From Alphaproteobacteria bacterium UBA3773 (GTDB taxonomy: Bacteria; Pseudomonadota; Alphaproteobacteria; RF32; CAG-239), in the NCBI GenBank assembly GCA_002372275.1, contig DFFP01000031.1, forward strand, positions 1 to 37,934: a stretch of 37,934 nt of DNA. Reading direction: 5' to 3'. The notes under the pieces are model-generated. The model did not search any database and had not been told where the DNA came from. It saw only the letters and a list, made by a program, of their open reading frames with translations. The first letter of the stretch is position 1. Every line of letters starts with the position of its first letter. Made by a program: the position numbers and the translations under genes. This document shows, one piece after another, positions 1 to 8,359 of the stretch.

Positions 1-336
1 CTTGCAAAGTGGAAAACGGGTTTTCAGATGACGGCGCTTGCAATGATGCTTTATAACGGACTTTGGCATTGGAACGGGATTGGCGAATTTTTGCTTTGGA
101 TTGCAGGGGCTTTGACGTTTATCACAGGTTATCAGTATTTTCAAAAAAGTTTGAATTATATCAAAGAAGTTGAAAATGCCAAAACCGTTGAAGTGAAAAC
201 AGAACCGCAAAAAGAAACTGTTGCTCCGGCTGTCAAACGCGGTCCTAAAAAAGCTTCAGCTAAAGTGGCGACGAAAACAAAAACCAAAGCGGCGCCCAAA
301 AAAAGAGGTCCTAAACCGAAAGCAAAGAAAAAATAA
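1..336 (+). CDS. pgsA: CDP-diacylglycerol-glycerol-3-phosphate 3-phosphatidyltransferase, C-terminal part, with lysine-rich tail
   Basis: The reading frame is open from base 1, so the gene starts upstream of the window and 111 residues are visible. It opens with LAKWKTGFQM, matching the conserved KWKT-FQM segment of PgsA, the inner-membrane enzyme that makes phosphatidylglycerol phosphate. A last membrane segment follows (FLLWIAGALTFITGY), typical of the PgsA C-terminus. The catalytic CDP-alcohol motif would lie upstream and cannot be seen. After the membrane part there is an extra tail of about 60 residues, rich in Lys, Ala, Pro and Thr with two RGPK motifs (KRGPKK, KKRGPKPKAKKK). Such a tail is not part of ordinary PgsA and resembles histone H1-like or AT-hook-like basic tails. 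The ATG at 28 is internal. The response regulator gene begins 5 bases after the stop. Confidence 0.8.
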   Translation, partial: LAKWKTGFQMTALAMMLYNGLWHWNGIGEFLLWIAGALTFITGYQYFQKSLNYIKEVENAKTVEVKTEPQKETVAPAVKRGPKKASAKVATKTKTKAAPKKRGPKPKAKKK

Positions 337-341
337 ACGCT

Positions 342-1028
342 ATGGAAGACGAAAAATCGCACATTTTAGTGGTCGATGATGATCGGCGATTAAGAGAACT
401 GCTCGGAAGGTTTTTGCGCGAGCAGGATTTTATGGTCAGCCTTGCAGCCGACGCCATAGAAGCTGATATGTTCTTAAAAGAATATCATTTCGATTTAATT
501 ATTTTAGATGTGATGATGCCGGGAATGAACGGTTTTGATTTTTTGAAAAATTTAAGGCTTGAGAGTAATGTGCCCGTTTTAATGTTAACGGCAATGGGCG
601 AGACAGATGACCGTATCAGCGGGCTTGAAATCGGGGCAGATGATTATCTTGCAAAACCTTTTGAACCGAAAGAACTACTGTTGCGTATGCGCAATATCTT
701 AAAGCGTTTGCCGAAAAAAGAATCGGATAACGGACTCTTGAGTTTCGGGGCGTCTGTTTATGATATGACCGCCAAAAAACTCAAAACAACTTCGGGTGAT
801 GTGATACACATAACAAATGTGGAACAGCAACTTTTGACTGTTTTGGGGCAAAAGGCAGGGCAGATTGTAACCCGCGAAAAATTAGCCGAGCTTTTAGGGG
901 CGGGCAGTAATTTGCGCTCCATTGATGTGCAGATCACACGGCTTCGCAAAAAAATAGAGAAAGACTCGAAAAATCCGCGCTATTTGCAGACCGTTCGCGG
1001 TAAAGGGTATATGTTGCTTCCGGAATAA
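342..1028 (+). CDS. OmpR-family DNA-binding response regulator
   Basis: This is a two-domain transcriptional regulator of 228 residues. The receiver domain (about 7-120) has the acidic cluster D12-D14, the phospho-acceptor D56 in LIILDVMMPG and the conserved K105 in LAKPF. The C-terminal winged helix (about 130-225) carries the OmpR signature IDVQITRLRKKIEKD and ends VRGKGYMLLPE. The histidine kinase gene starts 7 bases after the stop, so the two form a cognate pair; the closest known type is OmpR/EnvZ or alphaproteobacterial PetR. There is no strong ribosome binding site before the ATG, and the 5-base gap to pgsA suggests coupled translation in one operon. The regulated genes cannot be told from the sequence. 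Confidence 0.9.
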   Translation: MEDEKSHILVVDDDRRLRELLGRFLREQDFMVSLAADAIEADMFLKEYHFDLIILDVMMPGMNGFDFLKNLRLESNVPVLMLTAMGETDDRISGLEIGADDYLAKPFEPKELLLRMRNILKRLPKKESDNGLLSFGASVYDMTAKKLKTTSGDVIHITNVEQQLLTVLGQKAGQIVTREKLAELLGAGSNLRSIDVQITRLRKKIEKDSKNPRYLQTVRGKGYMLLPE

Positions 1029-1035
1029 GTCAAAA

Positions 1036-2385
1036 ATGCGTGTTATCTTTCCGAAAAAAATAGATGATGAGCTTGTGTCCTTAAAACAAAGGGTTTTTCC
1101 GAAAACGCTTTTTTTCAGAACCATGCTCCTTATTTTTATTCCGCTCATTGTGGTGCAGATTGTGTCGATTGTAGCTTATTTTCACAGCAGCTGGGGAAAG
1201 GTCGGGAAAAGACTTTCGGAAAATTTGAGCGCCAATATGGCGTATGTGGTGGAATTAAGCGAGGCAGACCCTTCAAAATTTCAGCAAATTCAAAAATCAG
1301 CCTTGAAACTTTATGATTTGAAAGTGGATTACAGCCAAGATGACGCAAAATATCAAGCTTTGAAAAATGCGCACAAAAATAAAATCGTGACCGGATTTTT
1401 GGAAGAATCCTTGAAAAGTCGCTTTCCGAATGCGCAAATTACGCTTTATTTGGAAAATAAAAAACAGCTCGTTGCCTTGATTGATATGCCTAAAGGTTTG
1501 TATCGCTTTCAGGCTTCGACTAAAAATATTTTTAATTCATCTGTTTTCGGATTTATTGCGTGGATGGTCGGAACATCTTTGTTGCTCTTTGCCGTTTCAG
1601 CGCTTTTTTTAAGGGTTCAGGCCAGATCAATTCAGGAACTTGCCGATTCGGCTGAAGCATTCGGTAAGGGGGTTGACAGGTCTTTTAAGCCTTATGGCTC
1701 GATTGAGGTGCGTAAAGCAGGGGTCGCCTTTAATAAAATGAAAGAGCGCATTAAAAGACAAATTTCAGAAAGAACGCAAATGCTTGCCGGTGTGTCGCAC
1801 GATTTAAGAACACCTTTGACACGTATGAAACTGGCGCTCGCATTGTCTGAAAATTCGCCGGAAACGCAGGCTTTTTTAGAAGATGTGACAGAAATGGAAA
1901 AAATGCTTGAGGGGTATCTCTCGTTTGCAAGAGGGGATGGGCAGGAAGAAACAACAGATGTAGATACAAAAGCCTTAATTAAGGGAATCGTTTCTAAATT
2001 TGATGATGGAAAACATAAAATTTTATATCGTTTTCACGGCGATTCGTTTGTGCTTCGCGGGCGCGAACAAGCCTTAAAACGTATGGTGACAAATGTGGTT
2101 TCAAACGCCTGTCGGTATGCCCAAACAATCGAAATTTTGCTCAATGATCAATCCAGCCGTTTGGAAATTATGATTGATGATAATGGTCCGGGAATTGATA
2201 AAGCACAGCGCGAGAATGTGTTCAAGGCATTTTACAGAATCGAAAACTCGCGCAATAAAGAAACAGGCGGGGTCGGGCTCGGGCTTTCAATCACAAAAGA
2301 TATTGTGCGTTCACACGGCGGAACAATTAAGTTGTTTGACAGCCCGCTCGGGGGCTTGAGGGTAGAAATCAAATTACCGAAATAG
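1036..2385 (+). CDS. EnvZ-like membrane sensor histidine kinase
   Basis: This 449-residue kinase should phosphorylate the regulator encoded just upstream. A first membrane helix is at about 28-50 (MLLIFIPLIVVQIVSIVAYF), followed by a periplasmic sensor region of about 120 residues and a second helix near 170-193. A HAMP linker leads to the DHp domain with the phospho-accepting H255 in GVSHDLRTPLTRMK. The ATPase domain has the N box (VVSNACRYA), G1 (DDNGPGI) and G2 (GVGLGLSI). All catalytic motifs are intact. The periplasmic part shows no recognisable ligand-binding fold to me, so the signal is unknown. No terminator is seen before the promoter at 2410, so it ends the operon only loosely. Confidence 0.9.
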   Translation: MRVIFPKKIDDELVSLKQRVFPKTLFFRTMLLIFIPLIVVQIVSIVAYFHSSWGKVGKRLSENLSANMAYVVELSEADPSKFQQIQKSALKLYDLKVDYSQDDAKYQALKNAHKNKIVTGFLEESLKSRFPNAQITLYLENKKQLVALIDMPKGLYRFQASTKNIFNSSVFGFIAWMVGTSLLLFAVSALFLRVQARSIQELADSAEAFGKGVDRSFKPYGSIEVRKAGVAFNKMKERIKRQISERTQMLAGVSHDLRTPLTRMKLALALSENSPETQAFLEDVTEMEKMLEGYLSFARGDGQEETTDVDTKALIKGIVSKFDDGKHKILYRFHGDSFVLRGREQALKRMVTNVVSNACRYAQTIEILLNDQSSRLEIMIDDNGPGIDKAQRENVFKAFYRIENSRNKETGGVGLGLSITKDIVRSHGGTIKLFDSPLGGLRVEIKLPK

Positions 2386-2409
2386 ATTTTTTCTTCTTAA
2401 AAACGAATC

Positions 2410-2438
2410 TTGACAAGAAAATGACAGTGTGCTAGTTT
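2410..2438 (+). promoter_or_regulatory. sigma70-type promoter for the TPR gene
   Basis: TTGACA (2410-2415), a 17-base spacer and TAGTTT (2433-2438). The -35 box is a perfect consensus. It lies 45 bases before the ATG at 2483 and overlaps a possible upstream GTG, which argues that translation starts at 2483. Confidence 0.65.
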
Positions 2439-2482
2439 TCTCTTTACAATTATTTTGGTTAGACTTTAAAGAAGAGAAAAAA

Positions 2483-3469
2483 ATGGTAAATGTAAATGAC
2501 AGTAATGCCTATAAAAGAGGGCAAGGACTTTTAGACAGCGGTATGTATCGTGAAGCAATTGAGCAGTTCGATGCCGCAATTAAAGAACAGCCGGATTCTT
2601 GGAAAGCAATCAATTCGAAAGGTTTTGCTTTTCAGAAAATGAGCAGATATACCGAGGCTGTGGAATGCTTTGATAAAGCGTTGCAAATTAACCCGAAATC
2701 TGTTGAAGTTTTAAACAATAAAGGCGTCACACTTTCGATGCGTGGTCTTTATAAAGAAGCGATTGAGTGTTTTGATCAGGCGTATGCGGTTGATCCGACA
2801 TCGCTCGAGGCCTTAAACGGTAAAGCGATTGCCTTGCAACATATGTTTCTTTTCAAAGAAGCGTTGGACGTTTTGGAAAAGGCCTTAAAAGTTGATGGTA
2901 AACATGCGCAAACGCTTTTGAGTGTGGCTGTAACACTGCAAAAATTAAAACAATATGACCGTTCGATTTCTTTTTTCAAAAAAGTTTTGGCCATGGATAA
3001 AACAAATGTGAAGGCTTGGAACGGAATTGGTGTGACTTATCAGTTGATGGGCGACAATGATGCTGCCTTGAAATGTTTTACAAAAATTTTGAATATCGAT
3101 ACCTCTGAAATTCAGGCTTGGATTTCAATCGGTTTCGTTTATCAAAAAATGTTCCAGTTTAAAGATGCTTTGAAGTGCTATAAAAAAGCACAAACTTATG
3201 TTGGCGGACGCTACCATCACAAACTTTATGACGGTTTGGCTTCGTGCTTGACAAAGCTTTCGGAATTTGATCAGGCCATTGAGGTTTATAAACAAATTTT
3301 TCAGCATGAAGAAGGCAAGAAAAAATGGGATGCACAGCGCTCGATTAAGTTTGTAAATAAACTTAAACGTAAAAAAGCTGCCGGTGCACTTCCGGATATT
3401 ATGGCGCAGGCTCAAAAACCGGCGTCAGCAAATGCTCCGGCTTCTTCATCAGAAAGTTCTGAAAGCTAG
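2483..3469 (+). CDS. Tetratricopeptide repeat protein
   Basis: The protein has 328 residues and is almost entirely made of TPR units, about eight or nine in tandem, of the form AIEQFDAAIKEQPDSWKAIN / AVECFDKALQINPKSVEVLN. It has no signal peptide or membrane segment, so it is probably a cytoplasmic scaffold for protein-protein contacts. The last 35 residues are an Ala/Ser/Pro-rich low-complexity tail. I chose the ATG at 2483: it has a GAAGAG ribosome binding site, and an in-frame GTG at 2429 would lie inside the promoter. It is monocistronic, with its own promoter and a terminator 20 bases after the stop. The partner and specific role are unknown. Confidence 0.85.
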   Translation: MVNVNDSNAYKRGQGLLDSGMYREAIEQFDAAIKEQPDSWKAINSKGFAFQKMSRYTEAVECFDKALQINPKSVEVLNNKGVTLSMRGLYKEAIECFDQAYAVDPTSLEALNGKAIALQHMFLFKEALDVLEKALKVDGKHAQTLLSVAVTLQKLKQYDRSISFFKKVLAMDKTNVKAWNGIGVTYQLMGDNDAALKCFTKILNIDTSEIQAWISIGFVYQKMFQFKDALKCYKKAQTYVGGRYHHKLYDGLASCLTKLSEFDQAIEVYKQIFQHEEGKKKWDAQRSIKFVNKLKRKKAAGALPDIMAQAQKPASANAPASSSESSES

Positions 3470-3489
3470 AGCAAAGGTGAGTTGAGTTC

Positions 3490-3523
3490 AAAAACGGCTT
3501 CTTATTTAAGAGGCCGTTTTTTT
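3490..3523. terminator. Bidirectional intrinsic terminator between TPR gene and der
   Basis: AAAAACGGCTTC pairs with GAGGCCGTTTTT (12 pairs, one G-T) around a short loop. A T-run follows on the plus strand and the A-run gives a T-run on the minus strand. It sits between two converging genes and can serve both. Confidence 0.85.
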
Positions 3524-3524
3524 G

Positions 3525-4868
3525 TTATACGTAAGGGTTGTCGGATTTGCGCACCTTAATGCGTACGGGAACACCTTTGAAATTAAATGTGTCACGAAGA
3601 CTGCTTGTTAAATAGCGTAAATACGACTCAGGCAAGCCCTCCGGATTGCTCGAAAAGATAAAAAACGACGGCGGGCGAATGCGTGCCTGTGTGATGTATT
3701 TGAGTTTAATCCGGCGTTTGTTTTTACCGAGCGGGGGCTGATTTTGTTCTTGAACCTCTCTAAACCACTGATTAAGAAGTGCTGTCGGAACGCGCGTGTT
3801 CCAGCGTTGATAAGTTTTAATGACAGCATCCATCAATTTATTTAAACCCTCTTTTTTCAAAGCGGAAATGGTAACGCTCTCAATGCCGGAAACTTGCGCC
3901 AGTGATGTTTGGAGTTTGTCGTTTAATTTTTGAATCGATTCTTTGCGATCGGCAATATCCCATTTGTTGACCGCGATCACAAGTGCGCGTCCTTCATCAA
4001 TAACCTGGCGGGCAATTGTTAAATCTTGTTTATCAAGGACCATATCGGCATCTAAAACAAGGACGACAACTTCGGCCGAAAAAGCCGCTTTTTTAGTTGA
4101 AAGGGCAGATAAGCGCTCTAAGCTGTCGCTGACTTTGGCTTGGCGCCTGAGCCCTGCCGTGTCAACAAGGCAGAAAGGCTGATCTTTGTATAAAAACGAG
4201 GTTTCGATGCTGTCGCGCGTTAAGCCGGCCTCGGGGCCCGTGAGCATACGCTCAGCTCCTAAAAGGGCATTGACAAGGGTTGATTTGCCAACGTTCGGCC
4301 GGCCGACAAAGGCAATTTTGATGGCGTGATTTTGCTCTGTTTCTTCCGTTTCTTTTGTTTCTTCTTTACTGAACTCTTTGGCGTATGCGCTTAAAGCTTC
4401 GTATAAATCATCAATACCGACGCCGTGTTCGGCAGATATCGCAATCGGATCGCCAAGACCTAATTTATAGGCTTCAAATATGCTGTTCTCTTCACACTTA
4501 TTTTCACACTTGTTGGCAAGCAAAATCACTTTCTTTTTGCTTTGGCGGACAATGTCGGAAAGCGTTTCGTCAAAGGGGTGAAGCCCCGTTTTGGCATCAA
4601 AAACAAACAAGCAGACATCGCAATCTTGAATGGCTTGTTTTGTCTGCAACAACATGCGCGATTCCATACTGTCATCATCACCTAACTCAAAGCCTGCCGT
4701 GTCAATGAGCGAAAGCTCAAGATCACGGAATGTGATGTCTGTGATTTTGCGATCACGCGTGACGCCGGGATTGTCGTGAACTAAGGCAATTCTGCGCCCG
4801 GCTAGGCGGTTAAAAAGTGTTGATTTTCCGACATTCGGGCGACCGATGATAGCAACTTTTATACTCAT
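3525..4868 (-). CDS. der: Ribosome-assembly GTPase Der (EngA)
   Basis: The 447-residue protein has two tandem GTPase domains, the hallmark of Der, which acts in 50S subunit maturation. The first P-loop is GRPNVGKST at about 9-17, with switch DNPGVTRDR and G3 DTAGF. The second is GRPNVGKST near 189-197, with DTAGL and the G4 motif NKWD. A C-terminal KH-like domain binds RNA (ITQARIRPPSFFIF). Length and order fit the family. It is the third gene of a minus-strand run yfgM-like, bamB, der with gaps of about 10 bases, the same order as in E. coli. The ATG is preceded by AAGGAA. Confidence 0.96.
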   Translation of the reverse strand: MSIKVAIIGRPNVGKSTLFNRLAGRRIALVHDNPGVTRDRKITDITFRDLELSLIDTAGFELGDDDSMESRMLLQTKQAIQDCDVCLFVFDAKTGLHPFDETLSDIVRQSKKKVILLANKCENKCEENSIFEAYKLGLGDPIAISAEHGVGIDDLYEALSAYAKEFSKEETKETEETEQNHAIKIAFVGRPNVGKSTLVNALLGAERMLTGPEAGLTRDSIETSFLYKDQPFCLVDTAGLRRQAKVSDSLERLSALSTKKAAFSAEVVVLVLDADMVLDKQDLTIARQVIDEGRALVIAVNKWDIADRKESIQKLNDKLQTSLAQVSGIESVTISALKKEGLNKLMDAVIKTYQRWNTRVPTALLNQWFREVQEQNQPPLGKNKRRIKLKYITQARIRPPSFFIFSSNPEGLPESYLRYLTSSLRDTFNFKGVPVRIKVRKSDNPYV

Positions 4869-4877
4869 TTTTGTTCC

Positions 4878-6191
4878 TTATTGATAGACGATGAGTTCGG
4901 CATCACTGCTTAAGAAAATCATTTTTTGATCAGCCACCACAGGCCCGAAAGGTAAATCTTCATCAATATTAAATGAGCCTGTTTGAGAACCTGTTTGAGG
5001 ATCAAAGGTGTATACCATGCCGTTTGAGGCTGTGACCAGTAGTTTAGAGTTCACCATTAAGGGGCCTGATAAATAAATGCCTTTTCTCTTTTTGGGCTTG
5101 AGGTCTTTTAAGACAGTTTGTGCCCAGATTTCGCGACCTGTTTCTTTGTCAAGCGCATGGAGCTGTCCGTCGTTTGAAAGTAAGAATAACGCCGTTTTGG
5201 AAACAAAAGGGGTGTTCACGCCGCCGATTGGTCGAGTCCATAAAACATCACCTGATTGAAGATCAATAGCCATGGTGCGATTGTTGTTGCCGACAGCAAA
5301 TACCGTATTGTTTTCAATGACGGGAGATGCCTTGACAGCATTGATGAGCAAGGTGCTTGAAAAACTGGTGTCCATTAAATTGTTGCGCCAAATTTCATAA
5401 CCGAGTTTGGCATCAAAAGCCTGAATTTCGCCATTTGAAAAAGCAACAACGACAATTTCATTTTTTTGATCATAGGCCGGGGTGGCTCCGCCGGCTAAAA
5501 CAGTATCTTCAGACGATATGTCATATGTCCAGATGGTGTGGCCGTCTGTTATATCCAGCACTAAAAGCTTGTTTGTGATTGTTTGAATAAACAGCATATT
5601 GCCGGCAACACTCGGCGCCGTGCGAAGCGGAACATGCACGTCTTGTTGCCACAAAATATCACCGTTTGATTTATCAAGAGCAAACACGGAACCAAAGCCC
5701 GTTAAGGCAAAAAGATATTTTTCGTGTAAGGCAAGCCCGATGCCGTTCATGTCATCGTATGACTCTTTTTTGTTGGACGGCTTTAATGATTTTTTGAAAA
5801 GACGTTCTTTTGTTTTTAAATCATATGCATAAACTTTTCCGGTTCTGTCTTGTGTGTAAACGATGTGATTATCAACCACAGGGACGGATATGAGCGGTGC
5901 TTTTTTGGAAGCGCCTTTGCCGGCCTTAAATGAAGCATAAAAGTTCATCTCAGGGGCAACAATCAAATTTTGTTGTAAATGCACGGCATTAAAGGCATTT
6001 TGCGTCCAAGATTGATTTGTTTGAGCCGGTAAAATTTCGATGTGCTCTGAAGATAATTTGAGCCCATCCGAATCGTTTTGAGGCTCTAAAACAGAAATGC
6101 GCGGACCCTCAATTTTTTCTTTGGAAGAAGAACAGGCGCATAAAAGCACAACAACAAGCACAATCCAGATTTTGTTTATGGCATGGGGCAT
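4878..6191 (-). CDS. bamB: Outer membrane assembly lipoprotein BamB
   Basis: This is a 437-residue lipoprotein with a signal sequence ending in a lipobox (LLCAC, mature Cys about residue 20). The rest consists of PQQ-like beta-propeller blades such as VYAYDLKTKERLFK, VFALDKSNGDILWQQ, LLVLDITDGHTIWTY and LHALDKETGREIWAQ. This is the fold of BamB, which supports beta-barrel insertion by BamA. The neighbours der and the YfgM-like gene confirm the assignment; bamD lies elsewhere in this window at 21.7 kb. The start at 6191 has AGGAAA upstream. I am confident of the assignment. Confidence 0.93.
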   Translation of the reverse strand: MPHAINKIWIVLVVVLLCACSSSKEKIEGPRISVLEPQNDSDGLKLSSEHIEILPAQTNQSWTQNAFNAVHLQQNLIVAPEMNFYASFKAGKGASKKAPLISVPVVDNHIVYTQDRTGKVYAYDLKTKERLFKKSLKPSNKKESYDDMNGIGLALHEKYLFALTGFGSVFALDKSNGDILWQQDVHVPLRTAPSVAGNMLFIQTITNKLLVLDITDGHTIWTYDISSEDTVLAGGATPAYDQKNEIVVVAFSNGEIQAFDAKLGYEIWRNNLMDTSFSSTLLINAVKASPVIENNTVFAVGNNNRTMAIDLQSGDVLWTRPIGGVNTPFVSKTALFLLSNDGQLHALDKETGREIWAQTVLKDLKPKKRKGIYLSGPLMVNSKLLVTASNGMVYTFDPQTGSQTGSFNIDEDLPFGPVVADQKMIFLSSDAELIVYQ

Positions 6192-6202
6192 TGCATGTTT
6201 CC

Positions 6203-6946
6203 TTATTCGTTTTCGGCGTTTTCGGTTTCGGATAAAACAGAAAGCATATCTTGAATACGTCCTCTTTGAGCTTCTGAAATACGAGAATCTTGCAAGAGTT
6301 TTGTGTACATGTCAGCCGCAGCTTCAATTTCGCCGTTTTGTGCCGTTGCAAGAGCTAAGTATTCTTTGGCAATCGGAGCCCATGAATCGTCGGCTGCCAA
6401 AACAGGCGCTAATAATTCTTCAATTTCTTTTTTAGGAGCCGTGTCGATTTTGAGCGAAACCAATTTGATGGTTGCCAAGGTCTTTACGCGCGGGTCAAGT
6501 TCATCATTTGAGGCCATCACCGAAAGCATGTTGACGGCATCTTGAACTTTGTCATCTACAAGCAGTAAATCGGCAATTTGAAGACGAGCCAATTCGCTAT
6601 ATAAACCATAACGGCCACCGGCAATCTGCTCGAGCGTTTTGATGATGTCTTCTTTCGTTTGTCCGTATTGCGCGGAGATGTAGGCACTTGTTTTGTTTTG
6701 GAATTGGTGTTCACGCCAGTTTTTAATGGTTTCAAAACTAACCGTTGCCGTAATGACCAAAAAAACAATCGAAAAAATCAAAAGGCCGTATTTTTTGAAA
6801 AAGGCTTTCATGTTGTCGTTTTTGACTTCTTCGGTCACTTCATTGATGAAAGCTTCGGTCATAGCATCATCGATCGCGCTTTGCGAGCGTACGGGGGCTT
6901 TTACCGGCTTTGGAGCAATTTTCTTTTTTTGGGGTTGTTTTGTCAT
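6203..6946 (-). CDS. YfgM-like membrane-anchored TPR protein
   Basis: The 247-residue protein has a basic N-terminus (KKKIAPKPVKAPVRS), one membrane helix at about 52-70 (YGLLIFSIVFLVITATVSF), and a helical TPR-like domain in the remainder. This is the architecture of YfgM, which binds the SecYEG translocon and periplasmic chaperones. The position directly before bamB and der matches E. coli. The helix-to-tail orientation puts the TPR part in the periplasm. The sequence after the helix is only loosely TPR, as usual in this family. A good promoter lies 38 bases before the ATG (AAGGAA site), so this gene probably leads the operon. Confidence 0.8.
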   Translation of the reverse strand: MTKQPQKKKIAPKPVKAPVRSQSAIDDAMTEAFINEVTEEVKNDNMKAFFKKYGLLIFSIVFLVITATVSFETIKNWREHQFQNKTSAYISAQYGQTKEDIIKTLEQIAGGRYGLYSELARLQIADLLLVDDKVQDAVNMLSVMASNDELDPRVKTLATIKLVSLKIDTAPKKEIEELLAPVLAADDSWAPIAKEYLALATAQNGEIEAAADMYTKLLQDSRISEAQRGRIQDMLSVLSETENAENE

Positions 6947-6983
6947 TTTTTTAGTTCCTTTCTTGAATGTATAAGTTATGTCG

Positions 6984-7011
6984 AATATAAAACATTTTTT
7001 TGAAATATCAA
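6984..7011 (-). promoter_or_regulatory. Promoter of the yfgM-bamB-der operon
   Basis: On the minus strand, TTGATA (7011-7006), a 16-base spacer and TATATT (6989-6984), each 5 of 6 to consensus. The -35 box overlaps the stop codon of the upstream gene. Confidence 0.55.
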
Positions 7012-8213
7012 TTGTCTTCTTTTAAGGCATTCAATTCACCGATTTCATATAATAGGTATCCCCTGATATAACGAAGATCTTCAACCGAGAGTTTGCTAAA
7101 AACAGTAGCTGTTTGATCTTCGGCAATAATCGTTAAACTGTAACGCCCCGTTGTTGGTGTGTAGGTGATATCCACGGCCTTAATCAGCGTAAAGGGAATG
7201 ACAATTTGCCGGCATGATACACCGAAAACTTTCTTAAAAATAATCAGTCGTTTGTTATAGATAAATAAAATATCTTTAATAAACAATGTTAAAAAGGCAT
7301 AAAAAATCAGCGATAAGGCTAAAATATATAAAAACAGCAATAAAAAAAGCGGAACGTTTGCCACTAAAACAGCATTGTTATAAATAGCGTAGGTTAAAAG
7401 TGTGCCGATGATCAAAACGGTTATGATATTAAGAATGCTGTATGCGTCAAAGATAAAACGTTTTAATTTAATCATTTTGGTGTTTTGCCGGCGCTTAAAA
7501 ACAAGTAAATCGGAATGCTCATTTTCGGTGATGAAATTTTTGGGTAAATTCCACTTTTTAATTACTTCTTGAAAATCTGCGTCTAAGTCTGAAATGCGGT
7601 GTGAAACCATGCCGCGCTCGGTGATATGAATGGGCATTAATTCAAATTTGACGGCATAAGCTTTCCAGAGTGTGCGTAGGTTTTTAACAGAACGCGAAAT
7701 ATATAGCGGTATAATTTTTTGAGGGTCTTTGTGGTAGAGCTCTAAAATAAATTTGTTGCAGTTAAAAATTCCGAATTGAGATAATTTGACTCTTAAGCGT
7801 ACGCCTGTATATTCATGAATGTTTTCAACAAAACTATGTGCTTTGCCGAGCACCGGATGGTCGGTGACGGTTAATGTTGTACCATCAAAAGAAATCGTTT
7901 TGCGACGGAGCGCGAAAAAAAGTGAGGCAAGCAAAATACCGCACCCGACAATAAGCATCATTAAAGCGAATATATCCGTCGGAATGAGCTTGGGCGCGTA
8001 TATGGTTGTTTGTGTTAATTTTTGATCAAAATCAACAGAGCCCGTCAAATTGATTTGATTTAAAAGATAATAACCTAAAACGGTAAATAAAAGACCGAAA
8101 ATAAACCCTGCCAATAAAACAGGTACTGAAGTGCGGTCTGTTAATTTGAGAGGCGTTTTTTTATAATCAAAGTAAAAATTTTGACTGTAATGTTCGCGAA
8201 AATGTGCTTCCAT
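7008..8213 (-). CDS. Four-TM membrane protein with two PH-like halves, unrecognised
   Basis: I start it at the ATG at 8213 (MEAHFREHYSQNF), which has AAGGAT upstream; the longer frame to 8450 would run into the divergent gene. That gives 401 residues. The layout is a short cytoplasmic lead, two membrane helices (VPVLLAGFIFGLLFTVLGYY and ALMMLIVGCGILLASLFFAL), a beta-rich soluble part (TISFDGTTLTVTDHPVLGK), then a second pair of helices and a second beta-rich part (DILFIYNKRLIIFKKVFGV). Helix pair followed by a beta-rich domain, twice, is the pattern of proteins with bacterial PH (bPH2/DUF304-type) domains. That family link is inferred from layout. Expression is probably separate from the yfgM operon, which has its own promoter. 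Confidence 0.6.
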   Translation of the reverse strand: MEAHFREHYSQNFYFDYKKTPLKLTDRTSVPVLLAGFIFGLLFTVLGYYLLNQINLTGSVDFDQKLTQTTIYAPKLIPTDIFALMMLIVGCGILLASLFFALRRKTISFDGTTLTVTDHPVLGKAHSFVENIHEYTGVRLRVKLSQFGIFNCNKFILELYHKDPQKIIPLYISRSVKNLRTLWKAYAVKFELMPIHITERGMVSHRISDLDADFQEVIKKWNLPKNFITENEHSDLLVFKRRQNTKMIKLKRFIFDAYSILNIITVLIIGTLLTYAIYNNAVLVANVPLFLLLFLYILALSLIFYAFLTLFIKDILFIYNKRLIIFKKVFGVSCRQIVIPFTLIKAVDITYTPTTGRYSLTIIAEDQTATVFSKLSVEDLRYIRGYLLYEIGELNALKEDN

Positions 8214-8359
8214 TGCGGTTTTATCCTTTTTTTTTAAGCGAGTATCTATCACACTATATAAAACTTTTTTATAAGAATCATCATTTTTTTTTGTTTTAAT
8301 AAAAGTTTTATTGTTATAAGATAAAACAAAATATATGGCAGATAAAGAAAGATTGGAAT

